Positions 36,111 through 48,376 are shown, counted from the first letter of the stretch. The stretch: 64,000 nucleotides of DNA from Lachnospiraceae bacterium (GCA_910575035.1 CAJTDL010000005.1:1-64000), one strand, 5' to 3'. Numbers and translations: made by a program. The notes: generated by a model not told the origin, from the sequence alone.

Positions 36111-38495
36111 TCATTCCATCGTCCTGATTTGCTCAACAAGAGATTGCTTTTTCAGATTTCCGATTGTGTAAGAAATCAAGGTAAACTGCACAATCAGCAG
36201 GATTGCTAAATATATCAATACGATCAGCCACGGAGATGAATAATAAAAGTACGGATTCATCGTTTTCACAACTACCTGTACGGATAGGAAGCCCAGTCCA
36301 GTTCCCAAAACCAATGTTACAAGCGTAGCAAAAACTGAATAAATCAATCCCTCATAACATAGCATTTTGATCAGTTGCTTTTTACTCAAACCAATCGCCT
36401 GTAACATTCCAATTTCCTGCCTGCGGGAGAGAAAGTTTGTAATTGTCGTATTGACAAGGTTGATAAAAGAAAAGCACACAACAATAACAGCCACGATCAA
36501 CAATACCCCGAAAGAAAGTTGTTGAAGCCCGCTATAATAAGTGATACTTTCTTTTATGGTTTCCATAACCAAATCGCTATTTCCGTCTATCCGTTGATTT
36601 AATGCAGCTTCAACCGTATCAAATTTTTCCATATCGGTAATTACGGAAATCGTACCTGTGCAATCTATCCCGGTCGCTTCATTCATAAGCTGTTCTGGAA
36701 GCGCAAAGCACTTTGAGAAGCCAGAGTAAGAATATTCGTTTACAATGCCCATGACTGTATAGGTCTTTATGCGAATTTGCCCGGATTCGGTTTTATAGCC
36801 CACTTCGACGGTATCACCCAACGAAGCCTCAATATCATAGAGATCGGCACGATCTTGAAGCAAGACAATTCCATTGCCTGCCACCAGTTCATTATAATCA
36901 ATCCTTCCCGCAATTCGCTCTTTCTCCAAATTCTGCTGCTCATCCCGGCAAAATCCCTGAATCCATTTTCCAGAATTGCCATTTACACGATATTCTGCGT
37001 CCGTGTAATACCAGCGTTTGATTCCTGTAACACCATCAATAGATTCTACTGCATTTACAAAATCGGCATTTAGAAAGTTCTTTTGCTGTAATCCAGACAA
37101 AGAAATACCGGCAGTGTCCCACGATTGATTTGCGTTGAGCTGGATGTTAAATTCACCTACAGGGAAAGCCCTGCCTCTTGCTTCTGCCACGCCATCATAG
37201 GAAACTAACATTGTCGAAATCAATATAACCAATACCCCGCCGAGTGAAAGAGAAAGTATGGTTAAAGTGGACTTTGCCTTTTGCCTGGACAGATTCATTT
37301 TAGCAAGTGAAGCAGGCGTTATTTTACGGTGCAACACGGAACTTTCTTTCATTTTCCCCTGATAATCGGAATATCGCAATGCTTCCAGCGGAGATACTGC
37401 CGCAGCTCTTTTTACAGGAGTATGAATAGCAATCATCACAATAATAAATGCAAAAAAGCCAACCCCGACCGTCACACATAAAGCAGTCGGCCAGTACCAA
37501 CCGGCAGGAACCAGAAAATACCCAATCACATTTCCAATAGCCAGACCAATCGGGATAGCAATGGCAGCAAGTAATTTTCCCTCGCGGTAAACCATCTTTT
37601 TGATCTGTCGTTTTGTTGTTCCGATTGTGCGGAGCTGTCCATAGTTACGGATACTGCCTGCTACTGAAATATAAAAAATCGAATAGATCACAATGCCGGA
37701 ACCAATGAAAGTTATAAAACTAATCAAGAAGTAGAACAGCATATCACTTCCACGGTTTTCGTCCTTTAAGTTGAAATAAGTGGAACGGACAATCACATTA
37801 TCATCGGAAATTTCTAACTGCTGTGCCAGAGTATTTGCATAGTTGGCGGCTTCTTCCTCGCTCATATTTTGGGCGCCTTTCAGCCCAATGTAATAATCAA
37901 TCATGCCCTCGTCGCCATACTGCTGTCTTACTAATTCTTTCGATATAATGGCTGTATAGCGTCCAATATCGCCGGTATTCACATTTAAGATTCCCGTCAA
38001 TTTGAAATCATGGGCAGTGCCGTCAGAAAAGGGGATTTGAATTGTCTGTCCCAATTCATTTGAATAGCCCAAACTATCCAAAAAGGATTCCTGTACTACA
38101 ATTTCATCCTCCGAAGCTGGTAAATCTCCCGAATAGGGCATACTTTGGGATGTTAGCATATCTGCATTTGCATAAGTAAAATTTACGGCTGAATGGTTTA
38201 CCTGTTCAGAAAATGCGTTAAAAAATTCCCCAACCCACGCAATTTCTTCCTGCTTGTATAGTTCCTGTCCCTGCCCCTCAGAAATCGCATGATACATAAT
38301 CTGCGCTGTTTTTTGGTTGCGCTTCTGCGTTTCCTGCATAACCCCAAAGCCATAGAGGACAATAGCAGATAGCAATGCGCTGGCAAGTGCAATCGTCAAA
38401 ATAAGAAAGATATTTCTTTTTCGATTCGCCGATATACTGCGGTTTGATATGCGCTTTACTATGCTACTGGTATCATTCTCAAAAGGCCATGTCAT
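36111..38495 (-). CDS. FtsX-type ABC permease (peptide-resistance type)
   Basis: The 794-residue permease has a first helix (IFLILTIALASALLSAIVLY), two large extracytoplasmic domains, core repeats LRTIGTTKRQIKKMVYREGK and MLQAIGLSKKQLIKMLCYEG, and about ten helices in total. It ends with SYTIGNLKKQSLVEQIRTME, like the other two large permeases in the window. ATG 38495 has AGGAGGTGG upstream. It is 14 bp after the ATPase gene (38510-39175), with which it forms a complete transporter driven by the two-box promoter at 39218-39302. It is inferred to expel or sense antimicrobial peptides. Confidence 0.85.
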   Translation of the reverse strand: MTWPFENDTSSIVKRISNRSISANRKRNIFLILTIALASALLSAIVLYGFGVMQETQKRNQKTAQIMYHAISEGQGQELYKQEEIAWVGEFFNAFSEQVNHSAVNFTYANADMLTSQSMPYSGDLPASEDEIVVQESFLDSLGYSNELGQTIQIPFSDGTAHDFKLTGILNVNTGDIGRYTAIISKELVRQQYGDEGMIDYYIGLKGAQNMSEEEAANYANTLAQQLEISDDNVIVRSTYFNLKDENRGSDMLFYFLISFITFIGSGIVIYSIFYISVAGSIRNYGQLRTIGTTKRQIKKMVYREGKLLAAIAIPIGLAIGNVIGYFLVPAGWYWPTALCVTVGVGFFAFIIVMIAIHTPVKRAAAVSPLEALRYSDYQGKMKESSVLHRKITPASLAKMNLSRQKAKSTLTILSLSLGGVLVILISTMLVSYDGVAEARGRAFPVGEFNIQLNANQSWDTAGISLSGLQQKNFLNADFVNAVESIDGVTGIKRWYYTDAEYRVNGNSGKWIQGFCRDEQQNLEKERIAGRIDYNELVAGNGIVLLQDRADLYDIEASLGDTVEVGYKTESGQIRIKTYTVMGIVNEYSYSGFSKCFALPEQLMNEATGIDCTGTISVITDMEKFDTVEAALNQRIDGNSDLVMETIKESITYYSGLQQLSFGVLLIVAVIVVCFSFINLVNTTITNFLSRRQEIGMLQAIGLSKKQLIKMLCYEGLIYSVFATLVTLVLGTGLGFLSVQVVVKTMNPYFYYSSPWLIVLIYLAILLIVQFTLISYTIGNLKKQSLVEQIRTME

Positions 38496-38509
38496 AGCCT
38501 GCCACCTCC

Positions 38510-39175
38510 TTATTCCACAATCTTTCCGTCCTCAATGCGGACAATCCGATCTGCAAGGCGGGCAATGTCATTGTTGTGGGTAATCATCACGACAGTTTGC
38601 CGGAACTCCGCGCTGGTGCGCTTGATAAGCCCCAGCACCTCGGCGCTGGTCTTGCTGTCAAGGTTGCCGGTCGGCTCGTCGGCCAGCACGATAGCCGGTT
38701 TGGTAATCAGGGCGCGGGCAATCGCCACACGCTGCTGCTGGCCGCCGGAAAGATTGTTCGGCATATTTTTCAGTTTATCTTCCAGCCCCAGCAGGTGAAC
38801 GATCTCGTCCAAAAACTTCTGATCCACCGTGTCTCCGTCCAGCTCCACTGGCAGGACTATGTTCTCATACACATTCAGGATGGGAACAAGGTTATAGTTT
38901 TGGAAGATAAAACCAATGTTGCGGCGGCGGAAGATGGTGAGCTGTTCGTCGTTCTTCTTTGCCAGTTCTTCGCCCCGGACAATCACGGTTCCGCTGGTGG
39001 GAGTGTCCAGCCCTCCCATCATGTGAAGCAGGGTAGACTTTCCACTGCCGGAGGTTCCCACAACGGCTACAAATTCGCCCTCCTCCAGGTCGAAGTTCAC
39101 ACCGTCAAGGGCGCGGGTAATGTTCGGCTCTGCACCGTAATGCTTTTTCAGGTCAATCGTCTGTAAAACGCTCAT
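38510..39175 (-). CDS. ABC transporter ATP-binding protein (BceA-like)
   Basis: The 221-residue ATPase has Walker A VGTSGSGKST, Q-loop FIFQNYNL, signature LSGGQQQRVAIARAL, Walker B IVLADEPTGNLD and switch ITHNN. It is of the MacB/BceA type. ATG 39175 follows AAAGGAG. This is the only complete ATPase of this class on the minus strand; fragments of close copies are at 48754-49053 and 51566-51850, so it may serve several of the permeases. It is transcribed from the two-box promoter just upstream. Confidence 0.92.
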   Translation of the reverse strand: MSVLQTIDLKKHYGAEPNITRALDGVNFDLEEGEFVAVVGTSGSGKSTLLHMMGGLDTPTSGTVIVRGEELAKKNDEQLTIFRRRNIGFIFQNYNLVPILNVYENIVLPVELDGDTVDQKFLDEIVHLLGLEDKLKNMPNNLSGGQQQRVAIARALITKPAIVLADEPTGNLDSKTSAEVLGLIKRTSAEFRQTVVMITHNNDIARLADRIVRIEDGKIVE

Positions 39176-39217
39176 ATTCAAAACTCCTTTCAAGGCTTTC
39201 TGCCTGTTGATAAGGGT

Positions 39218-39302
39218 ATTGTAAAACCCAAATGTCCGCGAAATGTTACAGCGGCCAAAAAATTTCATTGAAAATCAGGGTGAAATGTTACAACACTCGG
39301 AC
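39218..39302 (-). promoter_or_regulatory. two-box ABC promoter, copy E
   Basis: On the minus strand, TGTAACATTT at 39292-39283 and 39250-39241 are 42 bp apart. The nearer box is 17 bp upstream of TACAAT (39223-39218). It drives the ATPase-permease operon. Confidence 0.7.
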
Positions 39303-39358
39303 ATTTCAGCCGAAAACCTGCCACTGGCAGCTTTATCGGCACACTACTGCGAAAATTT

Positions 39359-41734
39359 TTATGACAATTCCCGTATTTGATCTACCAGAGATTGTTTTTT
39401 TATCTGCCGGATTGCCAAATATGAGAAAAGCATTTGGACGGCAAGCATCAGTATAAAATAACTGAACATTTCAACTGTCGGAAAATGATAGCTTACTTTT
39501 CCAAAAATACTCATTGCACTAAAGACGGTGCAGAGAAGATACCCGATAAGAGTTCCGCATAATATGGACAGAAGCAGCACCCCTAATGTATAGAACAAGC
39601 CCTCTGTCAATAACATTTTTGAAAGCTGTTTACTGCTCAAACCAACCGCTTGCAGAACACCCAATTCTCGCTTCCGTGTCAAGATGTTTGTTATCAGTGT
39701 GTTTAGCAGATTGATAATGCCAAAAACCCCGATAAACATAACAAAAATGTAAACTGGCATACGATAATTCAATAGTTTTTCGTTGTATGCCTCTGCCCAA
39801 TCATTCAAGGTACTGACATAGAGGCTGGAAGTCGGTGGAATTATCTTTTGGATTTCATCTTTTGCAGCTGCCCATTTACTGTCATCTGTATCTACAATAA
39901 ATTGATAATTGAGGTTTTCAATAGGAACGATCTTTGACAGCATTTCTAAAGGAATAAATAGCGTATCATATCCGCCATACGGGATATTAGCGTCCACAAT
40001 TCCCATTACTTTTACTTCTAATGTTTGTCCGCCAACTTCAATCAGAAGTTCGTCCCCAATCGCTGCATCCCACCCAAAAGTTTCTTTCCACTGTGGGCCA
40101 TTTTCAATAATAATGCCATTATTATTAAGTAGTTCCTGCAAATCTGCTGTACCATCAATCAAATATTCTTCAAGCAATTTTTGAGAGCTTGGCATATATG
40201 CGTCTGAAACAACCGGTTCAATATCTCCCGTTGGCATACAGACATTCAAAACGGTGCCTTGGTATTCTTTTATTTCTTCCACACCATCTATGTCCAAAAT
40301 GGATTTTCTAAAATCTTCTGTGAGCAGATTCGATTTTTGGAGTTCTGAATATTGTTCGCTGTTATGTGCCTGCGGCCCGTAATCGCCTAATTCAAGGCGA
40401 ATTTCTCCGTAAGGAAAACTCCTGCGCGCCATCGCTAAAGGATCAATGGAATTAAAATATGCAGAGCTTGCCATCAGCAAAATTCCACATACCCCTAACG
40501 ACAGGATCGTTAAAGCGGTTTTCTTTCTGTTCCTTGCAAAATTAAGGAAAGCTAAATTTTTCGCGGATAGAGAACGATGCAACACTTTTGTACTGTTGGA
40601 CATTACATCATTATTGCCCACCATATAACGGACTGCTTCAATAGGCGTAACATGGGCAGCAATTTTGGCCGGCTTAATTACAGCAATCATAACGCATAGA
40701 TACACAAACAGAGCTGTGACAGCGGCAATTACAAATACCATTAAAGTGTTCCAGCCTTGTGGGACAAGGACATATCCCGCTATTGCACCGGCTAATATTC
40801 CAACCGAAATACCAATTCCGGAAAGATGGAATCCCTCTCTAAAAACGATTTCTTTCATCTGTTTTCCAGTTGCCCCTATTGTCCGCAGTTTCCCATATTC
40901 TTTTGTTTTTCTGGCTATGGACACATAGAACAGACTGTAAATAACAAGGGTACAAGCCAAAGCGATAATAAGACTGATAAATGCTATTACAGCGATATAT
41001 TGGCTGCTTCTCTGTTCAATGAGAGAAAAATAATATGTTGAAAACTGCATTTGCTCCGGCTGTATTTCCAATTCTCTGCACAATGTTGATAATTCAGCTT
41101 GTATAGCGGCCTTAGACCAACCATCAGATTCATTCAGACGGATATAAGCGGAGTATGCCGGTTCGCTGATCTTGTTTTCAATATAGGACTGTGGCACGAA
41201 TACGGAATAATTTGAATTTTCGACAGGCAAAATACCACATAAGGTATAATCTTTTTCTCCATCTCCCAGATTTAACGATATCGTATCGCCTATGGATTTG
41301 GACAATCCAGCTCTATCAAGAAACGCCTTTGTGATAGCAATTTCATTTGTAGATTTGGGCAATTCTCCCTCTAAATCAGGATATTTTGCTAATTTCATTA
41401 GCGTTTCGTCCATTGAACGAACGGTTAATTTGTAGTCCCCATAAGATACTAAACCCAACAAATGACTTACACCCACTTGAATCCTATCGTCATTTACTAA
41501 TTTCGTAATGGTATCATTATCGACTTCATTGATAATTGCTTGATAACGCCCAGCCGCATCATTTAATGATTTTCGCTGCGAAGCAAAAAAATACAAGGTC
41601 GTTGTCATTATCAAACAGGCAGCTAAGGCAATCGTAATGATAATGAGGATGTTTCTGCTTTTATCTGCTTTTAAGTTTCGTTTTGCCAACTTTTTTGTAA
41701 TGGCGCTTGTATCGTTTTCAAAAGGCCATGTCAT
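39359..41734 (-). CDS. FtsX-type ABC permease, ATPase partner missing
   Basis: The 791-residue permease starts MTWPFENDTSAITKKLAKRN, has a first helix (IIITIALAACLIMTTTLYFF), two outer domains, core repeats LRTIGATGKQMKEIVFREGF and VLQAVGLSSKQLSKMLLTEG, and ends IKKQSLVDQIRELS. ATG 41734 follows GGAGGTGAT. Unlike its neighbour it has no ATPase gene between it and its promoter: the box-type promoter (41765-41850) abuts its ribosome binding site, so the ATPase was deleted cleanly. It might still work with the ATPase at 38510. Confidence 0.85.
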   Translation of the reverse strand: MTWPFENDTSAITKKLAKRNLKADKSRNILIIITIALAACLIMTTTLYFFASQRKSLNDAAGRYQAIINEVDNDTITKLVNDDRIQVGVSHLLGLVSYGDYKLTVRSMDETLMKLAKYPDLEGELPKSTNEIAITKAFLDRAGLSKSIGDTISLNLGDGEKDYTLCGILPVENSNYSVFVPQSYIENKISEPAYSAYIRLNESDGWSKAAIQAELSTLCRELEIQPEQMQFSTYYFSLIEQRSSQYIAVIAFISLIIALACTLVIYSLFYVSIARKTKEYGKLRTIGATGKQMKEIVFREGFHLSGIGISVGILAGAIAGYVLVPQGWNTLMVFVIAAVTALFVYLCVMIAVIKPAKIAAHVTPIEAVRYMVGNNDVMSNSTKVLHRSLSAKNLAFLNFARNRKKTALTILSLGVCGILLMASSAYFNSIDPLAMARRSFPYGEIRLELGDYGPQAHNSEQYSELQKSNLLTEDFRKSILDIDGVEEIKEYQGTVLNVCMPTGDIEPVVSDAYMPSSQKLLEEYLIDGTADLQELLNNNGIIIENGPQWKETFGWDAAIGDELLIEVGGQTLEVKVMGIVDANIPYGGYDTLFIPLEMLSKIVPIENLNYQFIVDTDDSKWAAAKDEIQKIIPPTSSLYVSTLNDWAEAYNEKLLNYRMPVYIFVMFIGVFGIINLLNTLITNILTRKRELGVLQAVGLSSKQLSKMLLTEGLFYTLGVLLLSILCGTLIGYLLCTVFSAMSIFGKVSYHFPTVEMFSYFILMLAVQMLFSYLAIRQIKKQSLVDQIRELS

Positions 41735-41764
41735 AGTTGTATCACCTCCATATTTGATAAGGGT

Positions 41765-41850
41765 ATTGTAAAACCCAAATGTCCGCGAAATGTTACAGAG
41801 GACAAAAAATTTCATAGAAAATCGGGGTGAAATGTTACAACGCTGGGACA
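41765..41850 (-). promoter_or_regulatory. two-box ABC promoter, copy F
   Basis: On the minus strand, TGTAACATTT at 41839-41830 and 41797-41788 are 42 bp apart. The nearer box is 17 bp upstream of TACAAT (41770-41765). Confidence 0.7.
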
Positions 41851-41872
41851 TTTCAAAAAAATTTACGGCGGG

Positions 41873-41925
41873 CAGCCGGAAATAGCCGTCCGCCGCATTC
41901 TATTTTGTCGGCAGCATAAATGAAA
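41873..41925 (-). pseudogene. terminator hairpin and sensor kinase 3' scrap
   Basis: CGGCGG...CCGCCG forms a hairpin that recurs at 51995-52023. Immediately beside it, TTTTGTCGGCAGCAT matches the end of the sensor kinase gene (13566-13580, encoding MLPTK). It shows that a second copy of the two-component system once lay upstream of this ABC operon. Confidence 0.55.
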
Positions 41926-42326
41926 GGATTCCATGCAGGCATTATCATATGGATTCCCCTTATCATCTGGTATACTGCCGTGATTGGCATGGCGAAATTA
42001 TCAAAGAGACTATATCTCAAATGTTCCAAATAGTAAAATGATAGAATTAGGTTGTCCACATACTTTTTCGGTGATTACACACTGCGGGAAATCGGTGAAA
42101 TGTATGGACGCTGCCAGAGTACGACCGGTTTGGCAAATCCGCAAACAATGTGTCCCCTGTGGCCACGATTTTTGACCCATCCCCTTATTCAGCGTGCCCC
42201 CTCTGTTGGAGAATCGGATTTGATATGCTTGAAAAAAAGCAGTTTTTTGAGTATAATGAAAATGTGGCAGGGGCGGGGATGTGACAATTTTACTGCCATA
42301 CATTCATGAAGAAAGGCGGTGGATGC

Positions 42327-42395
42327 CGCTGATAAGGTGGCGATTGGGAGAAAATTGTACTATCAGGCAAAAGTGCCGATTTTTGCCTGATAGTA
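42327..42395 (+). repeat. dispersed repeat, copy 2
   Basis: GCCGCTGATAAGGTGGCGAT is followed by a tight hairpin (TACTATCAGGCAAAA at 42358-42372 with TTTTTGCCTGATAGTA ending near 42395). It is related in order and orientation to 5602-5690. Confidence 0.55.
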
Positions 42396-42689
42396 TGGGT
42401 TTTGCGTGATAGTTTGAAGTTTTGCCTGTTTGTATGCAAAATTTGTAGTTTTGATATCTATATGAAATAATGAGTAATATAATAGATTGTTCGTTTGACA
42501 CGGCATCACAGCGGATATGCGGAGTATAAGTGGATGAAACGGGGCAGATCGTAGCAGTTGTAATGGTGGGTTACTACGAATAGGGACGTGAACATAAAGA
42601 GTGTGGAAAATGACATATTTTTGGAGAGACGGCATAAAAAAACAGATGGTAAAATCTGGATGATTTTACAGTAAAGGAGAAGTGATTAG

Positions 42690-43460
42690 ATGTTCAGCAT
42701 ACAAAATATTCAGGAACTGAATCATTTAGAAATGAGTGTTTATCAATATGTGATGCAGCATCAGGATGCAATTCCTTAAATGCGTATCCGTGAATTTGCC
42801 TCCGATGCCCATGTATCTACAACGACAATCCTTAGGTTTTGTAAAAAGATGGGGTGTGATGGATATTCTGAGTTTAAATTAAAAATGAAAGAGCATATCG
42901 GACGCAAAGGGGGCGTGCACATTCCAGAAGATATTTCGGAATTGAGGGTGTTTTTAGAACGGATGGATTCCAAAACCTATCAGCAGAAACTGGATGAAGC
43001 GGCTTCTATGATTGCACAGGCTGACCGTGTGATATGTGTCGGTATATCCAATTCTGGATATGTTGCCCAATATGCAGCACGGTATTTTTCAGGTTTTGGG
43101 AAATTCTGCATAGCGATTACCGATCCGTTTTATCCAATGTGGCAGCTGAATATCATGCAAAATACGGTAGTGCTTGTATTTTCGATATCTGGTGAGGTTT
43201 CACAGGTGGCGCAGATTACAGAGCAGCTGAAACAGCGCCGATGCCGTATTATCAGTATTAAAAATACAGAAAAATGTACAGTCGCCCAGATTGCCGAACT
43301 GAACCTGTGCCATTATATTACTATGAGGCGCGGAGACAATAATGCTGATTTTACAGCACATAGCATGGAGGCGATTCTGGATTATACTTCCCAGGCTCCG
43401 GCAGTCATAGTTGCAGAGACGCTTGCGAAAAGGGTTGCGGGCCGTCTGCAGGAGGAATAA
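42690..43460 (+). pseudogene. RpiR/MurR family regulator with early stop
   Basis: ATG 42690 (AAAGGAGAAG upstream) reads MFSIQNIQELNHLEMSVYQY to IP, then TAA at 42777-42779, and continues in the same frame as MRIREFASDAHVSTTTILRF, the RpiR helix-turn-helix. A SIS sugar-phosphate-binding domain follows (VICVGISNSGYVAQYAARYF; LVFSISGEVSQV). A single A-to-T change of a lysine codon would explain the stop. An ATG follows directly, so a 226-residue form lacking the first helices may be made. It precedes the PTS genes it would control. Confidence 0.75.
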
Positions 43461-43462
43461 AA

Positions 43463-43516
43463 AACAAGTCTGTTTTTTTGGAAAAACATATTCCAAAAAA
43501 GCGGACTTGTTTTTTT
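43463..43516 (+). terminator. intrinsic terminator
   Basis: AACAAGTC (43463-43470) pairs with GACTTGTT (43504-43511), with an inner TTTTTTGG/CCAAAAAA helix, followed by a T-run. It ends the regulator gene. Confidence 0.7.
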
Positions 43517-43651
43517 CGGTGCCAGAAGCAATGACAAAATTTCTGGTTTTGCTATAATAGCCATAGAACATTTCAGTGCTGGAAAAAAATTTATAAAATA
43601 CTGCCAATGCACTGGCCGGCTGGGCAGGAAAAATTTAGGAGGAATGTTAAA

Positions 43652-45809
<2,158 letters not shown>

Positions 45810-46204
45810 TTCCGGTTATTTTATCGACATTGTATCAAAACTGTTTTTGCAATGTGCGCACAGGCAGAATCATTTGATTTTGACAAAGCGGCGTAAAAGG
45901 ATGCGAAGGCGGCAAAGCAGGAGCCGGAGGAAAAGCCGCTGACATTGGAGGAAGTCCGCGCAGTTCTGGCGGAGGTCAGAACTGGACTATCTGATCTACA
46001 ATGACCCGGTAGCGTATGCCGAGCTGGTACTGAACGGCGATCCAGAAACCTATCTGAAAGCCGTAACCGAATACAAGCCTTTGGATAGCTGACCACACGC
46101 CGCCCGTGGGAGAAATCCTGCGGACGGTAATTTTAATTCATTAATGTTGACATTGTTCGCACAGAGGAGTATAATATAACCATTAGATAACCACGGAGGC
46201 AGCT
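45810..46204. other. intergenic region with mobile-element scraps
   Basis: Plus-strand frames contain pieces typical of conjugative elements: KQEPEEKPLTLEEVRAVLA (about 45918-45975) and, out of phase, ELDYLIYNDPVAYAELVLNG to YLKAVTEYKPLD ending near 46092. They are too short to name and appear spliced by deletion. A consensus promoter lies at 46147-46175. Confidence 0.45.
46147..46175 (+). promoter_or_regulatory. sigma-A promoter of the methyltransferase
   Basis: TTGACA (46147-46152) and TATAAT (46170-46175) with a 17-bp spacer, 30 bp before the ATG at 46205. Confidence 0.7.
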
Positions 46205-48376
46205 ATGTATATTTCTGTTAGTGATGCGGCTACGAAGTTTAATATATCTAAGCGCCGAGTTCAGCTTTTGTGTGAACAGGGCCGTATTAGTGGAGCAAAT
46301 ATGGTTAGTGGCGTATGGTTGATACCAGAAACGGCACCCAAACCTGCTGATGGGCGAAGAAAGAGAATTGATGACAGTCAGCTAAGTTCCTTTGGTATAT
46401 CACAAAAGGCACTTACTGTTGATGATGTATGCAAAGTATTATCTATATCAAAGGCAACAGCAAAAAACTGGATTCGTTTGGGAAAGATTGTTCCTGACAT
46501 TGGGGATCAATTATTTAGTCCCGGATATGTTGAAAGATTTGTAGCGGAACTCAAATCGGATGATAACACAAAACTTAAAAGCCGAAGAAATAAAAAAAGC
46601 GCCACAGGGAAAATCCTCTATAAAGATTATGTTCATACCGCAAGTAATCAGAAGTTGGTTTCTGACTTGTTGGAGCTTGGTATAGTCAAGGACGAAAGAG
46701 ACTTATTGGTAGTCCTTGCAAATTTTGCTGTTCAGCTTTATTACCAAAGTCGTAATATTCAATTTGCTGACAACAATGTTTTGCTGAACTTCCTGTCTCA
46801 AGAACACTCAAGTGAGTTTCATATCCTAATCGAAGACTTAATCGGAAACAATACCATAGATCCCGCTTTACTCAATAAATTACAGCCTGCATTATCAAAA
46901 GAAATCCTTTTCGTAAAAGGCGAAGATTCGTTAGGTTTTGTCTATATTTCCTTACAGGATATTGGTCAGCGAAAAAGCACTGGTGCGTACTACACTCCCG
47001 AAGTGGTTGTAAATGAGCTGATTGATAGGTTGTATGAAAACGATGCTAATTTAAGAACTAAGACGATTTGCGATCCTTGCTGTGGCACAGGTAACTTCTT
47101 ATTGAGTCTTGGTTTAAAAGGAATAGATTATGACAATCTTTATGGACAAGATATTGATCCTATAAGCGTCTTTCTGTCTCGAATTAACATTGCACTGATG
47201 GCACCGAAAATATCTGCTCTGGATATTCGTTCCAGAATTATCATTAGCAATACGTATTTTGATACTTTTGCACAAAAGTTCGATGTGATTGTCGGCAATC
47301 CGCCTTGGGGGAGTGATTTTTCAGAAGAAGATGCCCTCCGATGCCGCAAGATCTTCAAAACTGCGGTATGCAAGAGTATAGAATCCTATGATTTGTTTGT
47401 CGAAAAGGCATTGTCTATGCTTGAACCCAAAGGTGTGCTGGCATTTGTTCTTCCCGAAGCAATTTTGAGTGTTGCAGCACATGACACCGTTAGAAGATTG
47501 ATGATCGATTCTTGCTCGTTCAGATTCATTTCTTATTTGGGAAATGTGTTTTCGGGTGTTCAGTGTCCATCCATCATTCTCGGTATCACACCTGATAATG
47601 AAAAAACTGTGGTCGGGTGTAAAGTATCAACTGGAAAAGATGCTTTTATTATTTCCAAACCACGAACTTTTTTTGATGCTACCCTTTCCCTTAATGTATC
47701 CGATGAGGAAAATCAGTGCTTGGAAGCAATTAGCAGTATTAAAAACGCCACCTATTTGAAGGGTAATGCAAAATTCGCACTCGGTATTGTTACTGGAAAC
47801 AACAAGGAATATATATCTACCGAAAAAGACGATGGTAATGAGATCATTCTAAAGGGTAGTGATATTCAACGATACGGGATGACGCCATCCGGGAACTACA
47901 TTCGCTTTGTGCCGGAGTCTTTTCAGCAAGTAGCTCCTGTAGAAATGTACAGAGCAAAAGAAAAGTTGTTGTACCGCTTTATTAGCGAAGTTCCAGTGTT
48001 TACTTACGATGATCGGCAAACACTTTCATTGAATAGTTGTAACATCGTTATCCCCCAAATTGATGGTATTGAGATGAAGTATATTCTGGCGATACTTAAC
48101 TCAAGTGTCGCTGCCTACTTTATCTCAAAAAGGTTTAACTCCGTAAAATTGCTGCGCTCACACATAGAGCAGATGCCAATCCCGGTTGTACCTGTTGATG
48201 CCCAAGTTTCTATCATAAAAAAGGTAGACCGCATAATGAATTCTTCCGAAAACATTAGCGGTCTATACAGGGACTTAGATAATGATATTATGGCATTGTA
48301 TGGATTGACTGTCGAGCAGATAGAAACAATTCATACAGCATTGAGTGGAAAAACTTTATTCCTTAAAGGGCGCTGA
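46205..48376 (+). CDS. HTH-N6-adenine DNA methyltransferase
   Basis: The 723-residue protein starts with an excisionase-like helix-turn-helix (DAATKFNISKRRVQLLCEQG, residues 7-26), then a second HTH (DDVCKVLSISKATAKNWIRL, about 75-95), and then the methyltransferase: SAM motif CDPCCGTGNFLLSLG (about 287-300) and catalytic NPPWG (about 364-368). The C-terminal half (KGSDIQRYGMTPSGNYIRF; ILAILNSSVAAYFI) is a TaqI/Eco57I-like recognition domain. The N-terminal HTH pair suggests autoregulation. It converges with a candidate endonuclease gene, overlapping by 14 bp, as in type II restriction-modification loci. Confidence 0.85.
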   Translation: MYISVSDAATKFNISKRRVQLLCEQGRISGANMVSGVWLIPETAPKPADGRRKRIDDSQLSSFGISQKALTVDDVCKVLSISKATAKNWIRLGKIVPDIGDQLFSPGYVERFVAELKSDDNTKLKSRRNKKSATGKILYKDYVHTASNQKLVSDLLELGIVKDERDLLVVLANFAVQLYYQSRNIQFADNNVLLNFLSQEHSSEFHILIEDLIGNNTIDPALLNKLQPALSKEILFVKGEDSLGFVYISLQDIGQRKSTGAYYTPEVVVNELIDRLYENDANLRTKTICDPCCGTGNFLLSLGLKGIDYDNLYGQDIDPISVFLSRINIALMAPKISALDIRSRIIISNTYFDTFAQKFDVIVGNPPWGSDFSEEDALRCRKIFKTAVCKSIESYDLFVEKALSMLEPKGVLAFVLPEAILSVAAHDTVRRLMIDSCSFRFISYLGNVFSGVQCPSIILGITPDNEKTVVGCKVSTGKDAFIISKPRTFFDATLSLNVSDEENQCLEAISSIKNATYLKGNAKFALGIVTGNNKEYISTEKDDGNEIILKGSDIQRYGMTPSGNYIRFVPESFQQVAPVEMYRAKEKLLYRFISEVPVFTYDDRQTLSLNSCNIVIPQIDGIEMKYILAILNSSVAAYFISKRFNSVKLLRSHIEQMPIPVVPVDAQVSIIKKVDRIMNSSENISGLYRDLDNDIMALYGLTVEQIETIHTALSGKTLFLKGR

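Larger units (their letters stand above)
41851..42689. other. gene-free region of short remnants
   Basis: This contains a GC-rich hairpin (41873-41897), a scrap matching the sensor kinase 3' end (41903-41925), a sigma-like fragment at about 42058-42110 (FFGDYTLREIGEMYG), the dispersed repeat 42327-42395, and a short frame near 42531-42584 ending VAVVMVGYYE that resembles the tail at 10737. No complete gene is present. Confidence 0.5.

Noticed and set aside
38576-39166. 196-codon plus-strand ORF
   Set aside because: It is the exact antisense of the complete ABC ATPase at 38510-39175.
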